In this document: in pieces, positions 9,417 through 18,786 of the stretch
Position numbering within the stretch: the stretch's first letter is position 1
How the letters are laid out: each line of letters begins with the position of its first letter
NCBI GenBank assembly: GCA_009991425.1
Contig: JAACWH010000019.1
Span: 62,001 to 126,000 of the forward strand
DNA length: 64,000 nucleotides
Direction: 5' to 3'
DNA from: Leptospira sp.
GTDB lineage: Bacteria; Spirochaetota; Leptospiria; Leptospirales; Leptospiraceae
Made by a program: the position numbers and the translations under genes
Notes under the pieces: generated by a model
The model's input: the letters and a program-made list of their open reading frames with translations, nothing else
Told to the model about the DNA's origin: nothing
The model's database searches: none

Positions 9417-11393
9417 ATGAACAAGGAATTAATTCTATCAAATGTATTAGATACTGTCCAAACAGGAATTATGGCATTTGATGCTGTAAGAAGTTCTCAA
9501 AATGAAATTATTGATTTTAAATGGACATTAGTCAATAAATCTGCAGAGTCTATCGCTGGGATGAAAGCTGAGGATTTACTTGGCAAAACTCTCTTGAATA
9601 TAATGCCTGGGAATAAGGCTGATGGATTATTTGATAAATATAAGAATGTAGTCGAATCAGGAGAGAAGATTGAATTCGAGCACTACTACCAACACGAAGG
9701 AATTGATCATTGGTTTCAGATTATTACTTCTAAGTTAGACGATGGGTTTATAGTAACATTTCTTGATATATCAAAAGTTAAAAACTCAGAAAAATATGTT
9801 AAGAATCTAGCTATTGAATATGAAATGGTTTTCAATGGAACCCAGGATCTACTGGGATTAATCTCTGTTCAATCTCCAGAGAAATTTGTTTATGCAAGAG
9901 TTAATTTCAGTTTTCTAAAAAAATTCAATTTAACTTCTGAATCGGTAATAAATAAATCAGCGAGTGAGATTTTCGGTGAAGCTAACGGTAAATATATAGA
10001 AGATATATTTAAGCGATGTGTAAATGAAGGTATGATTACAGTTGATGAAAGTTTTACCTTGAATCAAAAGGAATTTTACTTCTCAACTACTCTTGCTCCC
10101 ATATTAGAAAAAGGAAATGTTAAGTATATCGTCAGTTCAACAAGTGATTATACCCAACAAAAGAAAATAGAATCCCAACTGAGTCTTTATCGTAATAATC
10201 TAGAATCGAATAATCTGGAGTTAAAAACAGTGCTGAGAGAGGCTGAAGAAGCTAATCGAATCAAATCACAATTTCTTGCGAATATGAGTCATGAAGTTCG
10301 AACACCCTTAAATGGAATTATAGGGATTAGTGAACTACTTGAAGAAACCGATTTAGATGATGAACAAAGTAATTTCCTAAGTATTATTAAATCTTCAGGT
10401 AAATTACTTTTACGTTTAATTAATGATATATTAGATTTTTCTAAAATAGAAGCAGGAAATCTTCGTCTGGAAAATGAAAATTTTTCAATTCGAGAAATCT
10501 TAAATTCTGCTATCAATATTTTCCATTCACGTGCCAAAGAAAAATCTCTCTTCTGCGATCTCGTGATCTCAGAAGAGATTCCTGACCAACTCTATGGTGA
10601 TCCAGGGAGATTGATTCAAGTTCTTGTTAATCTTATTGGGAATGCAATTAAATTTTCCCATGATGATTCTAGGATTGATATAAATGTTCTTAAAGCAGAA
10701 TCTGATTTAGATAATATTATTAACCTTAGATTTAGTGTTGTTGATAATGGAATTGGGATTCCACAGGATAAGGTTGGTCTTCTTTTTCAAGCCTTCCAAC
10801 AAATTGATGGATCATACACGAGAAAATACGAAGGTGCAGGTCTAGGTCTTTCTATTTGTAAGAGATTGGTAGCATTTATGAATGGAAAGATTGGATATAT
10901 ACCAAATCCACTAGGTGGATCTGAATTTTGGTTCACAGCAAAATTTGGATTAGACAAAAAAGTTCTAGATTCTGCTAATCCGATTTTATCTGTTTCAACA
11001 AAATCCTCAACGAATAATGGAATTGCTAGGGTATTGGTTGCTGAGGACAATGAAGTAAATCAAAAAGTTCTCCAATCCATGCTGAAGAAATTGAATGTAG
11101 AAATCATACTCACCTCTAATGGAAAAGAAGCATATGAACATTTTAATAAATCAAAGTTTGATTTAGTTTTTATGGATATTCAAATGCCTGTCATGGATGG
11201 AATGGAAGCAACAGAGTTAATCCGTGAATTCGAAAAAGACAATGATCTTAATCCAGTTCCGATTATTGCTATTACAGCACATTCTATGGATGGGGATAGG
11301 GAAAGATTTTTAAACTCAGGAATGGATGATTACATATCCAAGCCGATTGATAAGAATCGACTTGGAATAATTATTGATAAATGGATAAAGTAA
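9417..11393 (+). CDS. PAS-PAS hybrid sensor histidine kinase/response regulator
   Basis: 658 residues. Two PAS-type sensor domains (about 5-120 and 135-250) are followed by a short coiled coil. The HisKA domain has phosphoacceptor His292 in [13 protein letters not shown]. The HATPase domain has its N-box ([11 protein letters not shown], about 405-415), VVDNGIGIP and [10 protein letters not shown]-terminal receiver (about 536-658) has phosphoacceptor Asp587 in [12 protein letters not shown] and Lys in SKPID. No transmembrane segment is seen, so it should sense an intracellular cue. The receiver implies a phosphorelay, but no HPt or output regulator is adjacent. All catalytic motifs look intact; the signal is unknown. 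Confidence 0.95.
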   Translation: MNKELILSNVLDTVQTGIMAFDAVRSSQNEIIDFKWTLVNKSAESIAGMKAEDLLGKTLLNIMPGNKADGLFDKYKNVVESGEKIEFEHYYQHEGIDHWFQIITSKLDDGFIVTFLDISKVKNSEKYVKNLAIEYEMVFNGTQDLLGLISVQSPEKFVYARVNFSFLKKFNLTSESVINKSASEIFGEANGKYIEDIFKRCVNEGMITVDESFTLNQKEFYFSTTLAPILEKGNVKYIVSSTSDYTQQKKIESQLSLYRNNLESNNLELKTVLREAEEANRIKSQFLANMSHEVRTPLNGIIGISELLEETDLDDEQSNFLSIIKSSGKLLLRLINDILDFSKIEAGNLRLENENFSIREILNSAINIFHSRAKEKSLFCDLVISEEIPDQLYGDPGRLIQVLVNLIGNAIKFSHDDSRIDINVLKAESDLDNIINLRFSVVDNGIGIPQDKVGLLFQAFQQIDGSYTRKYEGAGLGLSICKRLVAFMNGKIGYIPNPLGGSEFWFTAKFGLDKKVLDSANPILSVSTKSSTNNGIARVLVAEDNEVNQKVLQSMLKKLNVEIILTSNGKEAYEHFNKSKFDLVFMDIQMPVMDGMEATELIREFEKDNDLNPVPIIAITAHSMDGDRERFLNSGMDDYISKPIDKNRLGIIIDKWIK

Positions 11394-11394
11394 A

Positions 11395-13083
11395 CTAGTA
11401 CTTAGTTCTTGTTCTTTTTGTTTTTACATTTAGAATGATATCAACCTTACTTACTTCTCCTGGTTTAACAACAATCATCGAATTTTCTAATTTCATTTCC
11501 TCAGCAAAACTTGCACGAATTTCATAGGTTCCAGGCTTTAAGTTGGTGAACCAGAAATTACCATCTTTGTCTGTAAAAACTTTTTGAACTCCTCGAGTTG
11601 AAACTATCGTTGGCATATAGATTGGTTGGTTTGAGACAGGATTGTCCAAGGTCTTGTAAAAGACTTTTCCTTGGATAGCTCCATATCCACCAATACTTGA
11701 TGATACATCCAAGATGTTATCTTGATTGGGTAGAACTCCAATTGCAGATTCAAATTGAGGGTATTCATCTGCTAGAACTTTCACTTTGTGGACTCCCGTT
11801 GAAATTCCTTCTACTTTAACATGGTAAACTTCTCCAGGAATCAATCTTCCTTGGACCATATATGCACCCCAAAGATTTGATTTAACTGCAATTATCTTAG
11901 ATGGGTATTCTTCACCATCAATCAATACTTTGATATTTCTACTTTCTGATTTCGAATCAGAGGGAGCCTTCGAATTCATTGGCAGCTTTTGTTTTTTAAG
12001 TAGTTGGTAGGGATCATTTCCTTTGTTAGAGCTAAGTTCTTTTGCTTTAATGATGGTAGTGCGAATTAAAATGGTTCCTACATTGGAAGTCACAGGGGGT
12101 GCTTCGGGCTCTTCTTGGGTAATTTCTGTAGGAGGACTTACTGGGTTGTCTGCAGGTGGAATTGGTTCGGGATCAGGTGTTTCCTGAGCTGTGGGTACAG
12201 GTTGTGCGACATTTGTTGGTGGTTTTGCAGGAGGAGCTGGAGGTGTGGGTTTTGTTTTACCTGCAAGAAATACTCCCGAAGCATCACCAGAAATCTGAGG
12301 AGTTTGTTCGTGATTGAATCTCTTAGCCATTTTTACAGTTTCAGCACGAGATACAAAAAATGCTTCTAAAGCAGTAACCACCTTGTCTCCGTTAAGGTCT
12401 CCATTTTCCATAGCTCTACCGAAGTTGTAAGTAAAAATTCCATGATTGATAGATCCACCAACTTCAATAGCAGTCTGGTTGTCATCAGCAGAAGAGATGA
12501 TAGTCTTATTTTGGAAGTAGTAGTCTTCCGCATTTTGTTTCACTACACCGCTAGATCCTTCAGGAATAGGAACGGGAGATGAACCTCTAGTGTTCTTTCC
12601 CTTCTTTGCAATTCCACCAGAATAGCAACAATCTAGCATCATAAGAGTCTTTGGAGAATTGATCTTAGAAAGATACTTGTTCAATTCATCATCTGAAATG
12701 TGCGGACGATCATAACAAACTAAATAATTTCTCATACCGTTGGGTGCTTTCGCATCATTTTGGTAGGTTCCATGACCCGAAAAATATAAAAATACCGTAT
12801 CTTCTTTCTTAGCTTTTTTCGCTAAGATATCAATTTCTTTCTGAACGTTTGCCTTAGTCACCTGAGCACCTAAAAGGACTCGGACATCCTTGAATTCACC
12901 AAATTTCTTTACTTGGGTCTTCAAATATTCAGCATCTCTCTCACACAATGCGAGTTCTGGAATCTTTGCTTGATTGCCTTTGTAATTGGTTCCAATGATT
13001 AAACCATATCGATCTTGGGAAAAAAGATACATAGGAAAGAAAAGGATTAGAAGGACGAGGATATTAATTTTTTTCAAGTTCAT
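11395..13083 (-). CDS. secreted caspase-like (peptidase C14) protein with C-terminal regulatory-like domain
   Basis: 562 residues from ATG 13083, chosen because it gives a compact signal peptide ending near LFSQD; another ATG lies at 13113. The peptidase C14 p20-like domain (about 24-240) carries the dyad: His104 in FSGHG and Cys153 in LDCCYSGG. A Pro-rich linker (about 250-310) leads to a beta domain, and about 460-555 resembles the carboxypeptidase regulatory-like fold ([18 protein letters not shown]). Metacaspase-like enzymes cleave after basic residues. A signal peptide on one suggests a periplasmic or surface role, which is inference. It converges with the kinase gene, only one base separating the two stops. 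Confidence 0.88.
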   Translation of the reverse strand: MNLKKINILVLLILFFPMYLFSQDRYGLIIGTNYKGNQAKIPELALCERDAEYLKTQVKKFGEFKDVRVLLGAQVTKANVQKEIDILAKKAKKEDTVFLYFSGHGTYQNDAKAPNGMRNYLVCYDRPHISDDELNKYLSKINSPKTLMMLDCCYSGGIAKKGKNTRGSSPVPIPEGSSGVVKQNAEDYYFQNKTIISSADDNQTAIEVGGSINHGIFTYNFGRAMENGDLNGDKVVTALEAFFVSRAETVKMAKRFNHEQTPQISGDASGVFLAGKTKPTPPAPPAKPPTNVAQPVPTAQETPDPEPIPPADNPVSPPTEITQEEPEAPPVTSNVGTILIRTTIIKAKELSSNKGNDPYQLLKKQKLPMNSKAPSDSKSESRNIKVLIDGEEYPSKIIAVKSNLWGAYMVQGRLIPGEVYHVKVEGISTGVHKVKVLADEYPQFESAIGVLPNQDNILDVSSSIGGYGAIQGKVFYKTLDNPVSNQPIYMPTIVSTRGVQKVFTDKDGNFWFTNLKPGTYEIRASFAEEMKLENSMIVVKPGEVSKVDIILNVKTKRTRTKY

Positions 13084-13184
13084 ACTCCAGATGAGTAGAC
13101 TGATAGATTTCATCGAAAGAATCAAGAATTTTTTGTCAAAAACTCTGCTTGACATATGTCGGGGTTTTCTTGGATATTTAGGCA

Positions 13185-14765
13185 ATGTCTAAATCCCAAT
13201 CTAAATTCCAAGAAACCATTATTCAATCCTATACTTCCAAAGGTGATTCAATTCTACTCGGAACCGCAATTCTAGATGGAGTAGCACTGCCTTCTACCCA
13301 TGTTACAGCACCATTAAAGACATTCAACCGCCACGGCTTAATTGCAGGTGCAACGGGAACAGGAAAGACAAAGACTTTACAAATTATCGCAGAGAGGCTT
13401 TCCGAGAAGGGAGTTCCTTGCTTGGTAATGGATGTGAAAGGGGATTTGAGTGGGATTGCAGCGCTGGGACAGGACAATGATAAGATCCAAGAACGGCAAA
13501 AGAAGATAGGTGTTGCCTACGAAGCCAAGGCTAGTCCTGTTGAATTCTTAAGTCTATCCAAAGAGCCAGGTGTAAAACTTCGTGCCACTGTTTCTGAATT
13601 TGGTCCCATCCTATTTTCCAAGATACTCGAGTTAAACGATACTCAATCAAGTTTGGTAACCATTCTATTCAAATACTGTGATGATCATAAATACCCACTT
13701 CTTGATCTTAAAGACATGAAGAAGATCATTAATTTTGCAAGCGAGGAAGGAAAGAAAGAATTAGAAGCAGATTACGGAAAGATTTCTGAATCTAGTTTGA
13801 GTATCATCCTTAGAAAGATTGTGGAATTGGAATCTCAAGGTGCTGAGGAGTTTTTTGGTGAGCCGTCATTTGAAGTAGAAGACTTGGTTCGTGTGAATGA
13901 CAAAGGTCAGGGTATGGTCTCCATCCTTCGTCTAACGGACATTCAAGATAAACCAAAACTTTTTTCAACCTTTATGCTTTGTCTTTTAGCTGAGGTATAT
14001 GCTACTTTTCCTGAAGCGGGCGATATGGACAAGCCCAAGCTTGTGATTTTCATTGATGAGGCACATTTAATTTTTCAAGAGGCATCCAAGGCCTTACTCA
14101 ATCAAATCGAAACTATTATCAAATTAATTCGTTCTAAGGGTGTAGGAATATTTTTCTGTACGCAATCTCCTGGAGATGTTCCGGAAGACGTCCTTGGTCA
14201 ATTAGGTATGAAAGTGCAACACGCACTTAGAGCTTTCACTGCGAAAGATAGAAAGGAAATTAAACTTACTGCTCAGAATTATCCGCTCTCAGATTACTAT
14301 GATACAGAAGAGGCATTAACTTCTTTGGGAATGGGCGAGGCATTGATTACTGTTCTAAATGAAAAAGGAAGTCCGACTGCTCTAGCAGCAACACTGTTAG
14401 TCGCACCCAAATCTCGAATGGACGTTTTAACCGAATCCGAAATTACTAATTTAATTGATAAGAGTGATTTAATTGATGACTACGCGAAGACAATCGATCG
14501 TGAATCCGCTTATGAAATCCTGAATGAGAAGCTAATGAATTTAGCAGCAGAAAAAGCTGAGGAAGAAGAAGATAAAAAATCTGAAAAAGCTTCAAGTTCT
14601 CGAGGAAGAACCAAAGAAGAAAAATCGACATTTGAAAAGGTTACCGAATCTGCTGCTGGTAAGTTAGTAATCAAAGAAGTTACTCGTGGTCTATTGGGAG
14701 TTCTAGGTTTGAAGCCAACAACCAGGAGAAGGACTACTAGAAAGAAGAAGGGATTGTTCTTCTAA
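13185..14765 (+). CDS. HerA-like ATPase, DUF853 (YjgR) family
   Basis: 526 residues. This is a FtsK/HerA-superfamily P-loop ATPase of the DUF853 group (E. coli YjgR type), often called helicase-like although its activity is not well defined. The Walker A motif GATGTGKT is near residue 54, the block [10 protein letters not shown] follows, Walker B reads LVIFIDEAH near residue 284, and the arginine/sensor region [19 protein letters not shown] is near 325. The tail is Lys/Arg-rich ([10 protein letters not shown]), possibly binding nucleic acid. recQ starts 22 bases after its stop, so the two are probably co-transcribed. The ATG start has no strong ribosome binding site. Confidence 0.92.
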   Translation: MSKSQSKFQETIIQSYTSKGDSILLGTAILDGVALPSTHVTAPLKTFNRHGLIAGATGTGKTKTLQIIAERLSEKGVPCLVMDVKGDLSGIAALGQDNDKIQERQKKIGVAYEAKASPVEFLSLSKEPGVKLRATVSEFGPILFSKILELNDTQSSLVTILFKYCDDHKYPLLDLKDMKKIINFASEEGKKELEADYGKISESSLSIILRKIVELESQGAEEFFGEPSFEVEDLVRVNDKGQGMVSILRLTDIQDKPKLFSTFMLCLLAEVYATFPEAGDMDKPKLVIFIDEAHLIFQEASKALLNQIETIIKLIRSKGVGIFFCTQSPGDVPEDVLGQLGMKVQHALRAFTAKDRKEIKLTAQNYPLSDYYDTEEALTSLGMGEALITVLNEKGSPTALAATLLVAPKSRMDVLTESEITNLIDKSDLIDDYAKTIDRESAYEILNEKLMNLAAEKAEEEEDKKSEKASSSRGRTKEEKSTFEKVTESAAGKLVIKEVTRGLLGVLGLKPTTRRRTTRKKKGLFF

Positions 14766-14787
14766 ATTTAGCTCTTGATTTAATTAC

Positions 14788-16632
14788 ATGCAGACAATCC
14801 AAGCAGATCCTATTTTAGAAACTACACTCAAAAAAGTCTTTGGTTTTGATCACTTCCGTAGTGGACAAAGAGAGGCTGTGCAATCTATTTTAAATGGCCA
14901 AGATACTTTTGCGATCTTACCAACTGGAGCTGGTAAATCATTAATTTACCAATTAGCTTCCGTTCTGCTACCTAGTGGAGTTACTATTGTAGTATCACCC
15001 TTGATTGCATTGATGAAGGATCAGGCTGATTCTTTGAACGGAATTGGAATTATTGCAGAGACGTGTAATTCTACTCAAGATGAGCTTACGCAAATGAAGG
15101 TCTTGAGCCAAGCTGTCCAAGGAAAATTAAAGATACTTTTCGTTTCTCCTGAAAGAGTCACTCATGGATCTTTTGAAAGAATTTTTCTGAAAATAAATGT
15201 GAACCTACTTGTGATTGATGAGGCACACTGCGTTTCTCAATGGGGACATGATTTTCGACCTAGTTACCGAAGTCTTGCAAAATTACGTGAGGCCTATAAA
15301 TCAGGAACTTTTCCAATCGTAGCTTTGACTGCTACTGCTACCGAACAAGTTGTAACAGATACGATCAATAACTTAGGTATGAATGAGGCAAAGAGAGTTC
15401 AATCTAGTTTCTATCGTAAGAACTTAAAATTTCTTGTAGAATACCCAGAGCGCGTGTTAGATAAGAAAGGTTTATTACTTAAATATTTAGATTCATGGAA
15501 AAATAAAATAGAGAAGGGAAGATGTATCATCTATTGTGCAACAAGAGCACAAGTCGATGAGGTATACGACTTTCTCAAGAACTCAGGATTCAATATTGGA
15601 AAATACCATGCTGGCAGAACAGATGGTATTCGAGAGCGCACTCAAAATGCTTATGCCTCAGGTAAAGTTAGAATTCTAATTGCTACGAATGCTTTTGGTA
15701 TGGGTATAGATCATCCTGATGTACGTTTAGTTCTGCACTACCAGGCTCCCGCATCCATGGAAGCATACTACCAAGAAGCAGGTAGGGCAGGTAGAGATGG
15801 GAAGGATTCTCTCTGTGTTTTGTTTTTTCACAATGCAGATCTATCTGTTCAACAATTTATTATTTCCAAAGAAACCAATCGTAAGAGTGGAGAAACTCTG
15901 TTAGGCTATATGCGTTCTTATGGTAAGAGTGTTGAATGTAGGCAGAGAACAATCTGTTCTTATTTTGGAGAAAATTTAGAGAGTTGCGGCATTTGTGATA
16001 ATTGCCAGAAAAAGCATGGAAGCAGAGACTCTTATATTCTTCGTGAAATTAAAAAATCAGAAGCTAAGGAATCTAAGGCTAGCTACGATTTTGATTCAGA
16101 AGAAGAGAAAATTATCTATGATACAGTTCGCTCTCTAGAAGGTAAATTTGGTAAGACTTCAGTTGTAAGTCTACTGAAAGGTTCTAGATCAAAAGATGCA
16201 ATGCGTAAGAAATTAGATCGTTTCCCCGAGCATGGGAAATTAAATCATATTCCAGAATCTGCTTTAACTCGCTTTCTGGAAAATGCCTTAGAAAAAAGAA
16301 TTCTTTCTCAAAAGGGAGATAAATATCCCAAAATTTTTCTAACTTCTCAACCACCATTTCGCACAAAGAAAATAAAAGATCCTAATGAAGTAGTTACGAA
16401 ACGTACCTTGACTACCAATTCTATGATCTTGATGAAATTGAAGAATTATCGTGATGCTAAGGCTCGAAAATTAAAATGGAAAAAGTTCATGGTTCTTCAA
16501 AATCCAGTGCTAAAACGTATTGCAGAGGATCTGCCTCGATCAAAAGAAGATTTGATGCATATTAAAGGTATGGGAGAATCCAAGGTTGAAAAATACGGTG
16601 ATGAGATTCTAAAGATTTTATCTAATTTTTAA
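14788..16632 (+). CDS. recQ: ATP-dependent DNA helicase RecQ
   Basis: 614 residues, a typical RecQ size. This 3'-5' helicase acts in recombination and fork repair. Motifs seen: motif 0 FGFDHFRSGQREA, Walker A LPTGAGKS, Walker B VIDEAHCVSQWGHDFRP (including the aromatic-rich loop), motif III LTATAT, motif V GMGIDHPDVR and motif VI QEAGRAGRDG. The RQC zinc-binding cysteines follow (CRQRTICSYF, then CGICDNC). An HRDC domain closes the protein (about 530-610), with the helix-hairpin block IKGMGESKVEKYG. No key residue is missing. It follows the HerA-like ATPase gene. Confidence 0.96.
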   Translation: MQTIQADPILETTLKKVFGFDHFRSGQREAVQSILNGQDTFAILPTGAGKSLIYQLASVLLPSGVTIVVSPLIALMKDQADSLNGIGIIAETCNSTQDELTQMKVLSQAVQGKLKILFVSPERVTHGSFERIFLKINVNLLVIDEAHCVSQWGHDFRPSYRSLAKLREAYKSGTFPIVALTATATEQVVTDTINNLGMNEAKRVQSSFYRKNLKFLVEYPERVLDKKGLLLKYLDSWKNKIEKGRCIIYCATRAQVDEVYDFLKNSGFNIGKYHAGRTDGIRERTQNAYASGKVRILIATNAFGMGIDHPDVRLVLHYQAPASMEAYYQEAGRAGRDGKDSLCVLFFHNADLSVQQFIISKETNRKSGETLLGYMRSYGKSVECRQRTICSYFGENLESCGICDNCQKKHGSRDSYILREIKKSEAKESKASYDFDSEEEKIIYDTVRSLEGKFGKTSVVSLLKGSRSKDAMRKKLDRFPEHGKLNHIPESALTRFLENALEKRILSQKGDKYPKIFLTSQPPFRTKKIKDPNEVVTKRTLTTNSMILMKLKNYRDAKARKLKWKKFMVLQNPVLKRIAEDLPRSKEDLMHIKGMGESKVEKYGDEILKILSNF

Positions 16633-16750
16633 TTTCCATCTTTTTTCTTGATTCTATTCTACTCTGCTAAAACCTGGAAGTATAGAAGACTCGGCAAACA
16701 ATCACTTATTTAAATTATTAGAAACTACTAAAGAATATCCTGATAGTTTA

Positions 16751-18745
16751 ATGGAATTTAATATGAATGGTGAAATCATTCGGACTTCCCGTCAATTTTG
16801 TAAAGTTACAAAATATTCACCTGAAGAATTACTCAATGTTCGATTCCATGAATTCTTTCATCCTGATGATATAACTAAATCATTAGAAGCACTTTCTAAT
16901 GTTACTAAAGGCAATATCCAAACTAATTTTGAAAATCGAATTATATCTAAAGATGGAAAAGTAGAATGGTTTTCATGGCTTGCAATTCCTAATCTAGAGC
17001 AAAATAAAATTATTGGAATTTTCCAAGTTATAACAAATCAAAAAGAAATTGAAATTGAGTTATCAAACCAAGAGAAGAAATATAAAAATATTTTCGATAA
17101 TTTTCCTATAGGCATTGCAGTAACAGATGAGATTGGAAATATTTTAGAATACAATGATGTTGCTAAAGATATTTTTGAAATAGACGAAGGTACTATTCTC
17201 AAACGTTCATTGAATTATAGGAAGTGGCAGATTGTTTCACCTAGCGGAACCTCAATTCTACCAAGAAATTTTACACTCTTACAAGCATTAAAGAAAAAGG
17301 AAAGTCTGAGAGGACTCGAATTTGGGCTTGTGAAAAAATCAGGAATCCAATGGCTTGAAGTAATGGCTACTCCTCTAAATATTGATGGCTATGGTATGGC
17401 AGTTGCTTTTAGAGATATTACGGAAAGAAAGAGTGCTGAAGCACGAATTTCCTATTTAGCTTATTACGATGAAATTACAGGTTTACCTCGAAAGAAATTT
17501 TTCATAGAAAAACTTTCTATAATGTTAGAAGAGGCACTTCGTCACAATAAGAAGGTAGGTATACTTTCTATTGATATTGATAATTTCAAGTATATGAATG
17601 ATTCCTATGGGCACAACTTCGGTGATAGCTTTTTACAAGTTGTATCTGAGAAGCTAACAAGTGCAATTCGTAACTATGATATTATTTCTAGAGAAGGTGG
17701 AGATGAATTTCTTATCGCCTTGCCTGACATGGAAAATGAGGCTGATGCTGCCATTGTTTGTGAGTCTATTAATGATAGTTTCATAAATGCAATCATAGTG
17801 GATAACCATTCAATTTTCACAAGTATGAGTTTAGGGATTTCAATTTTTCCGAATGATGGTAAGGATCCTGAATCATTGATAAAAAATGCAGATAATGCAC
17901 TTCACCTAGCAAAGAAAAGAGGAAAGAATACTTACTCATTTTATACTCCTTTTCTTCAATCATCTGTAACTCATAGATTGGAGATGGAAAATTATATTCG
18001 AATAGCACTTCGTGAAAAGCAATTTGAACTTTACTACCAACCTAAGATTTCAATTCAAGATATGAGTGTAGCAGGATTTGAAGCCTTGATCCGATGGAAG
18101 CATCCAGTTAAAGGATTTATTCCTCCTAGTAGTTTTATTGCTCTTGCAGAAGAGACAGGACTCATTGTACCCTTAGGTGAATGGGTTCTCAATACCGCTA
18201 TAGAAAAAATTGCTGAATTCCAAAAGTTAGGTAAGGATATAGATATTTCAGTAAACCTATCTACTAAGCAATTTAAACATGAATTTCTTGTTGGTAATTT
18301 AGAAAATTATATTAAACATACTAATATTCCGCCACATTTATTAGAAATTGAAATTACTGAAAGTTCATTGGTAGATAATTCGGAGCATGCGATTGATATC
18401 ATGAACCAAATTAGAAAATTAGGTATTCGAATTACAATTGATGATTTTGGAACCGGATATTCTTCTTTGGGTTATTTAAAAAAATTCCCAGTGCAAACTT
18501 TGAAGATAGATAGAAGTTTTATTATAGATCTAGAATCTGATGAAGATAGCCAAGTGATTGTTAAAGCAGTAATTAATCTTGGGCATAATCTAGGATTGAA
18601 AGTTGTTGCGGAAGGTGCAGAGACATTGGATCAGTGTAACATTCTGCGTTTGCTTGAAGTCGATATGATCCAAGGATTTTATTATTCCCGTCCCTTGCCA
18701 GAAAGTAAGCTTTCTGAATTCATAGATAACTTCAAATCCAGTTGA
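16751..18745 (+). CDS. PAS-PAS-GGDEF-EAL cyclic-di-GMP enzyme
   Basis: 664 residues from ATG 16751. Two PAS domains (about 1-110 and 115-230) precede a GGDEF domain with intact GGDEF at 316-320 and an inhibitory-site RxxD (RNYD) five residues before it. The EAL domain has EAL at 444-446, DDFGTGYSS and the late QGFYYSRP block. Both diguanylate cyclase and phosphodiesterase activities are possible; which dominates cannot be read here. The first PAS domain seems to start before the ATG: the frame is open back to a TGA near 16647, with PAS-like residues, but contains no ATG, GTG or TTG. The true start may be non-canonical, or a frameshift may exist. Confidence 0.93.
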   Translation: MEFNMNGEIIRTSRQFCKVTKYSPEELLNVRFHEFFHPDDITKSLEALSNVTKGNIQTNFENRIISKDGKVEWFSWLAIPNLEQNKIIGIFQVITNQKEIEIELSNQEKKYKNIFDNFPIGIAVTDEIGNILEYNDVAKDIFEIDEGTILKRSLNYRKWQIVSPSGTSILPRNFTLLQALKKKESLRGLEFGLVKKSGIQWLEVMATPLNIDGYGMAVAFRDITERKSAEARISYLAYYDEITGLPRKKFFIEKLSIMLEEALRHNKKVGILSIDIDNFKYMNDSYGHNFGDSFLQVVSEKLTSAIRNYDIISREGGDEFLIALPDMENEADAAIVCESINDSFINAIIVDNHSIFTSMSLGISIFPNDGKDPESLIKNADNALHLAKKRGKNTYSFYTPFLQSSVTHRLEMENYIRIALREKQFELYYQPKISIQDMSVAGFEALIRWKHPVKGFIPPSSFIALAEETGLIVPLGEWVLNTAIEKIAEFQKLGKDIDISVNLSTKQFKHEFLVGNLENYIKHTNIPPHLLEIEITESSLVDNSEHAIDIMNQIRKLGIRITIDDFGTGYSSLGYLKKFPVQTLKIDRSFIIDLESDEDSQVIVKAVINLGHNLGLKVVAEGAETLDQCNILRLLEVDMIQGFYYSRPLPESKLSEFIDNFKSS

Positions 18746-18786
18746 CTGCCTAGGGTAGTTTAATGAAATAACCAAGGGAGATAAAT

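Noticed and set aside
13141..13185. TTGACA near 13149 as promoter of the HerA-like gene
   Set aside because: No acceptable -10 box at 16-18 bases; any start site would fall inside the coding region.
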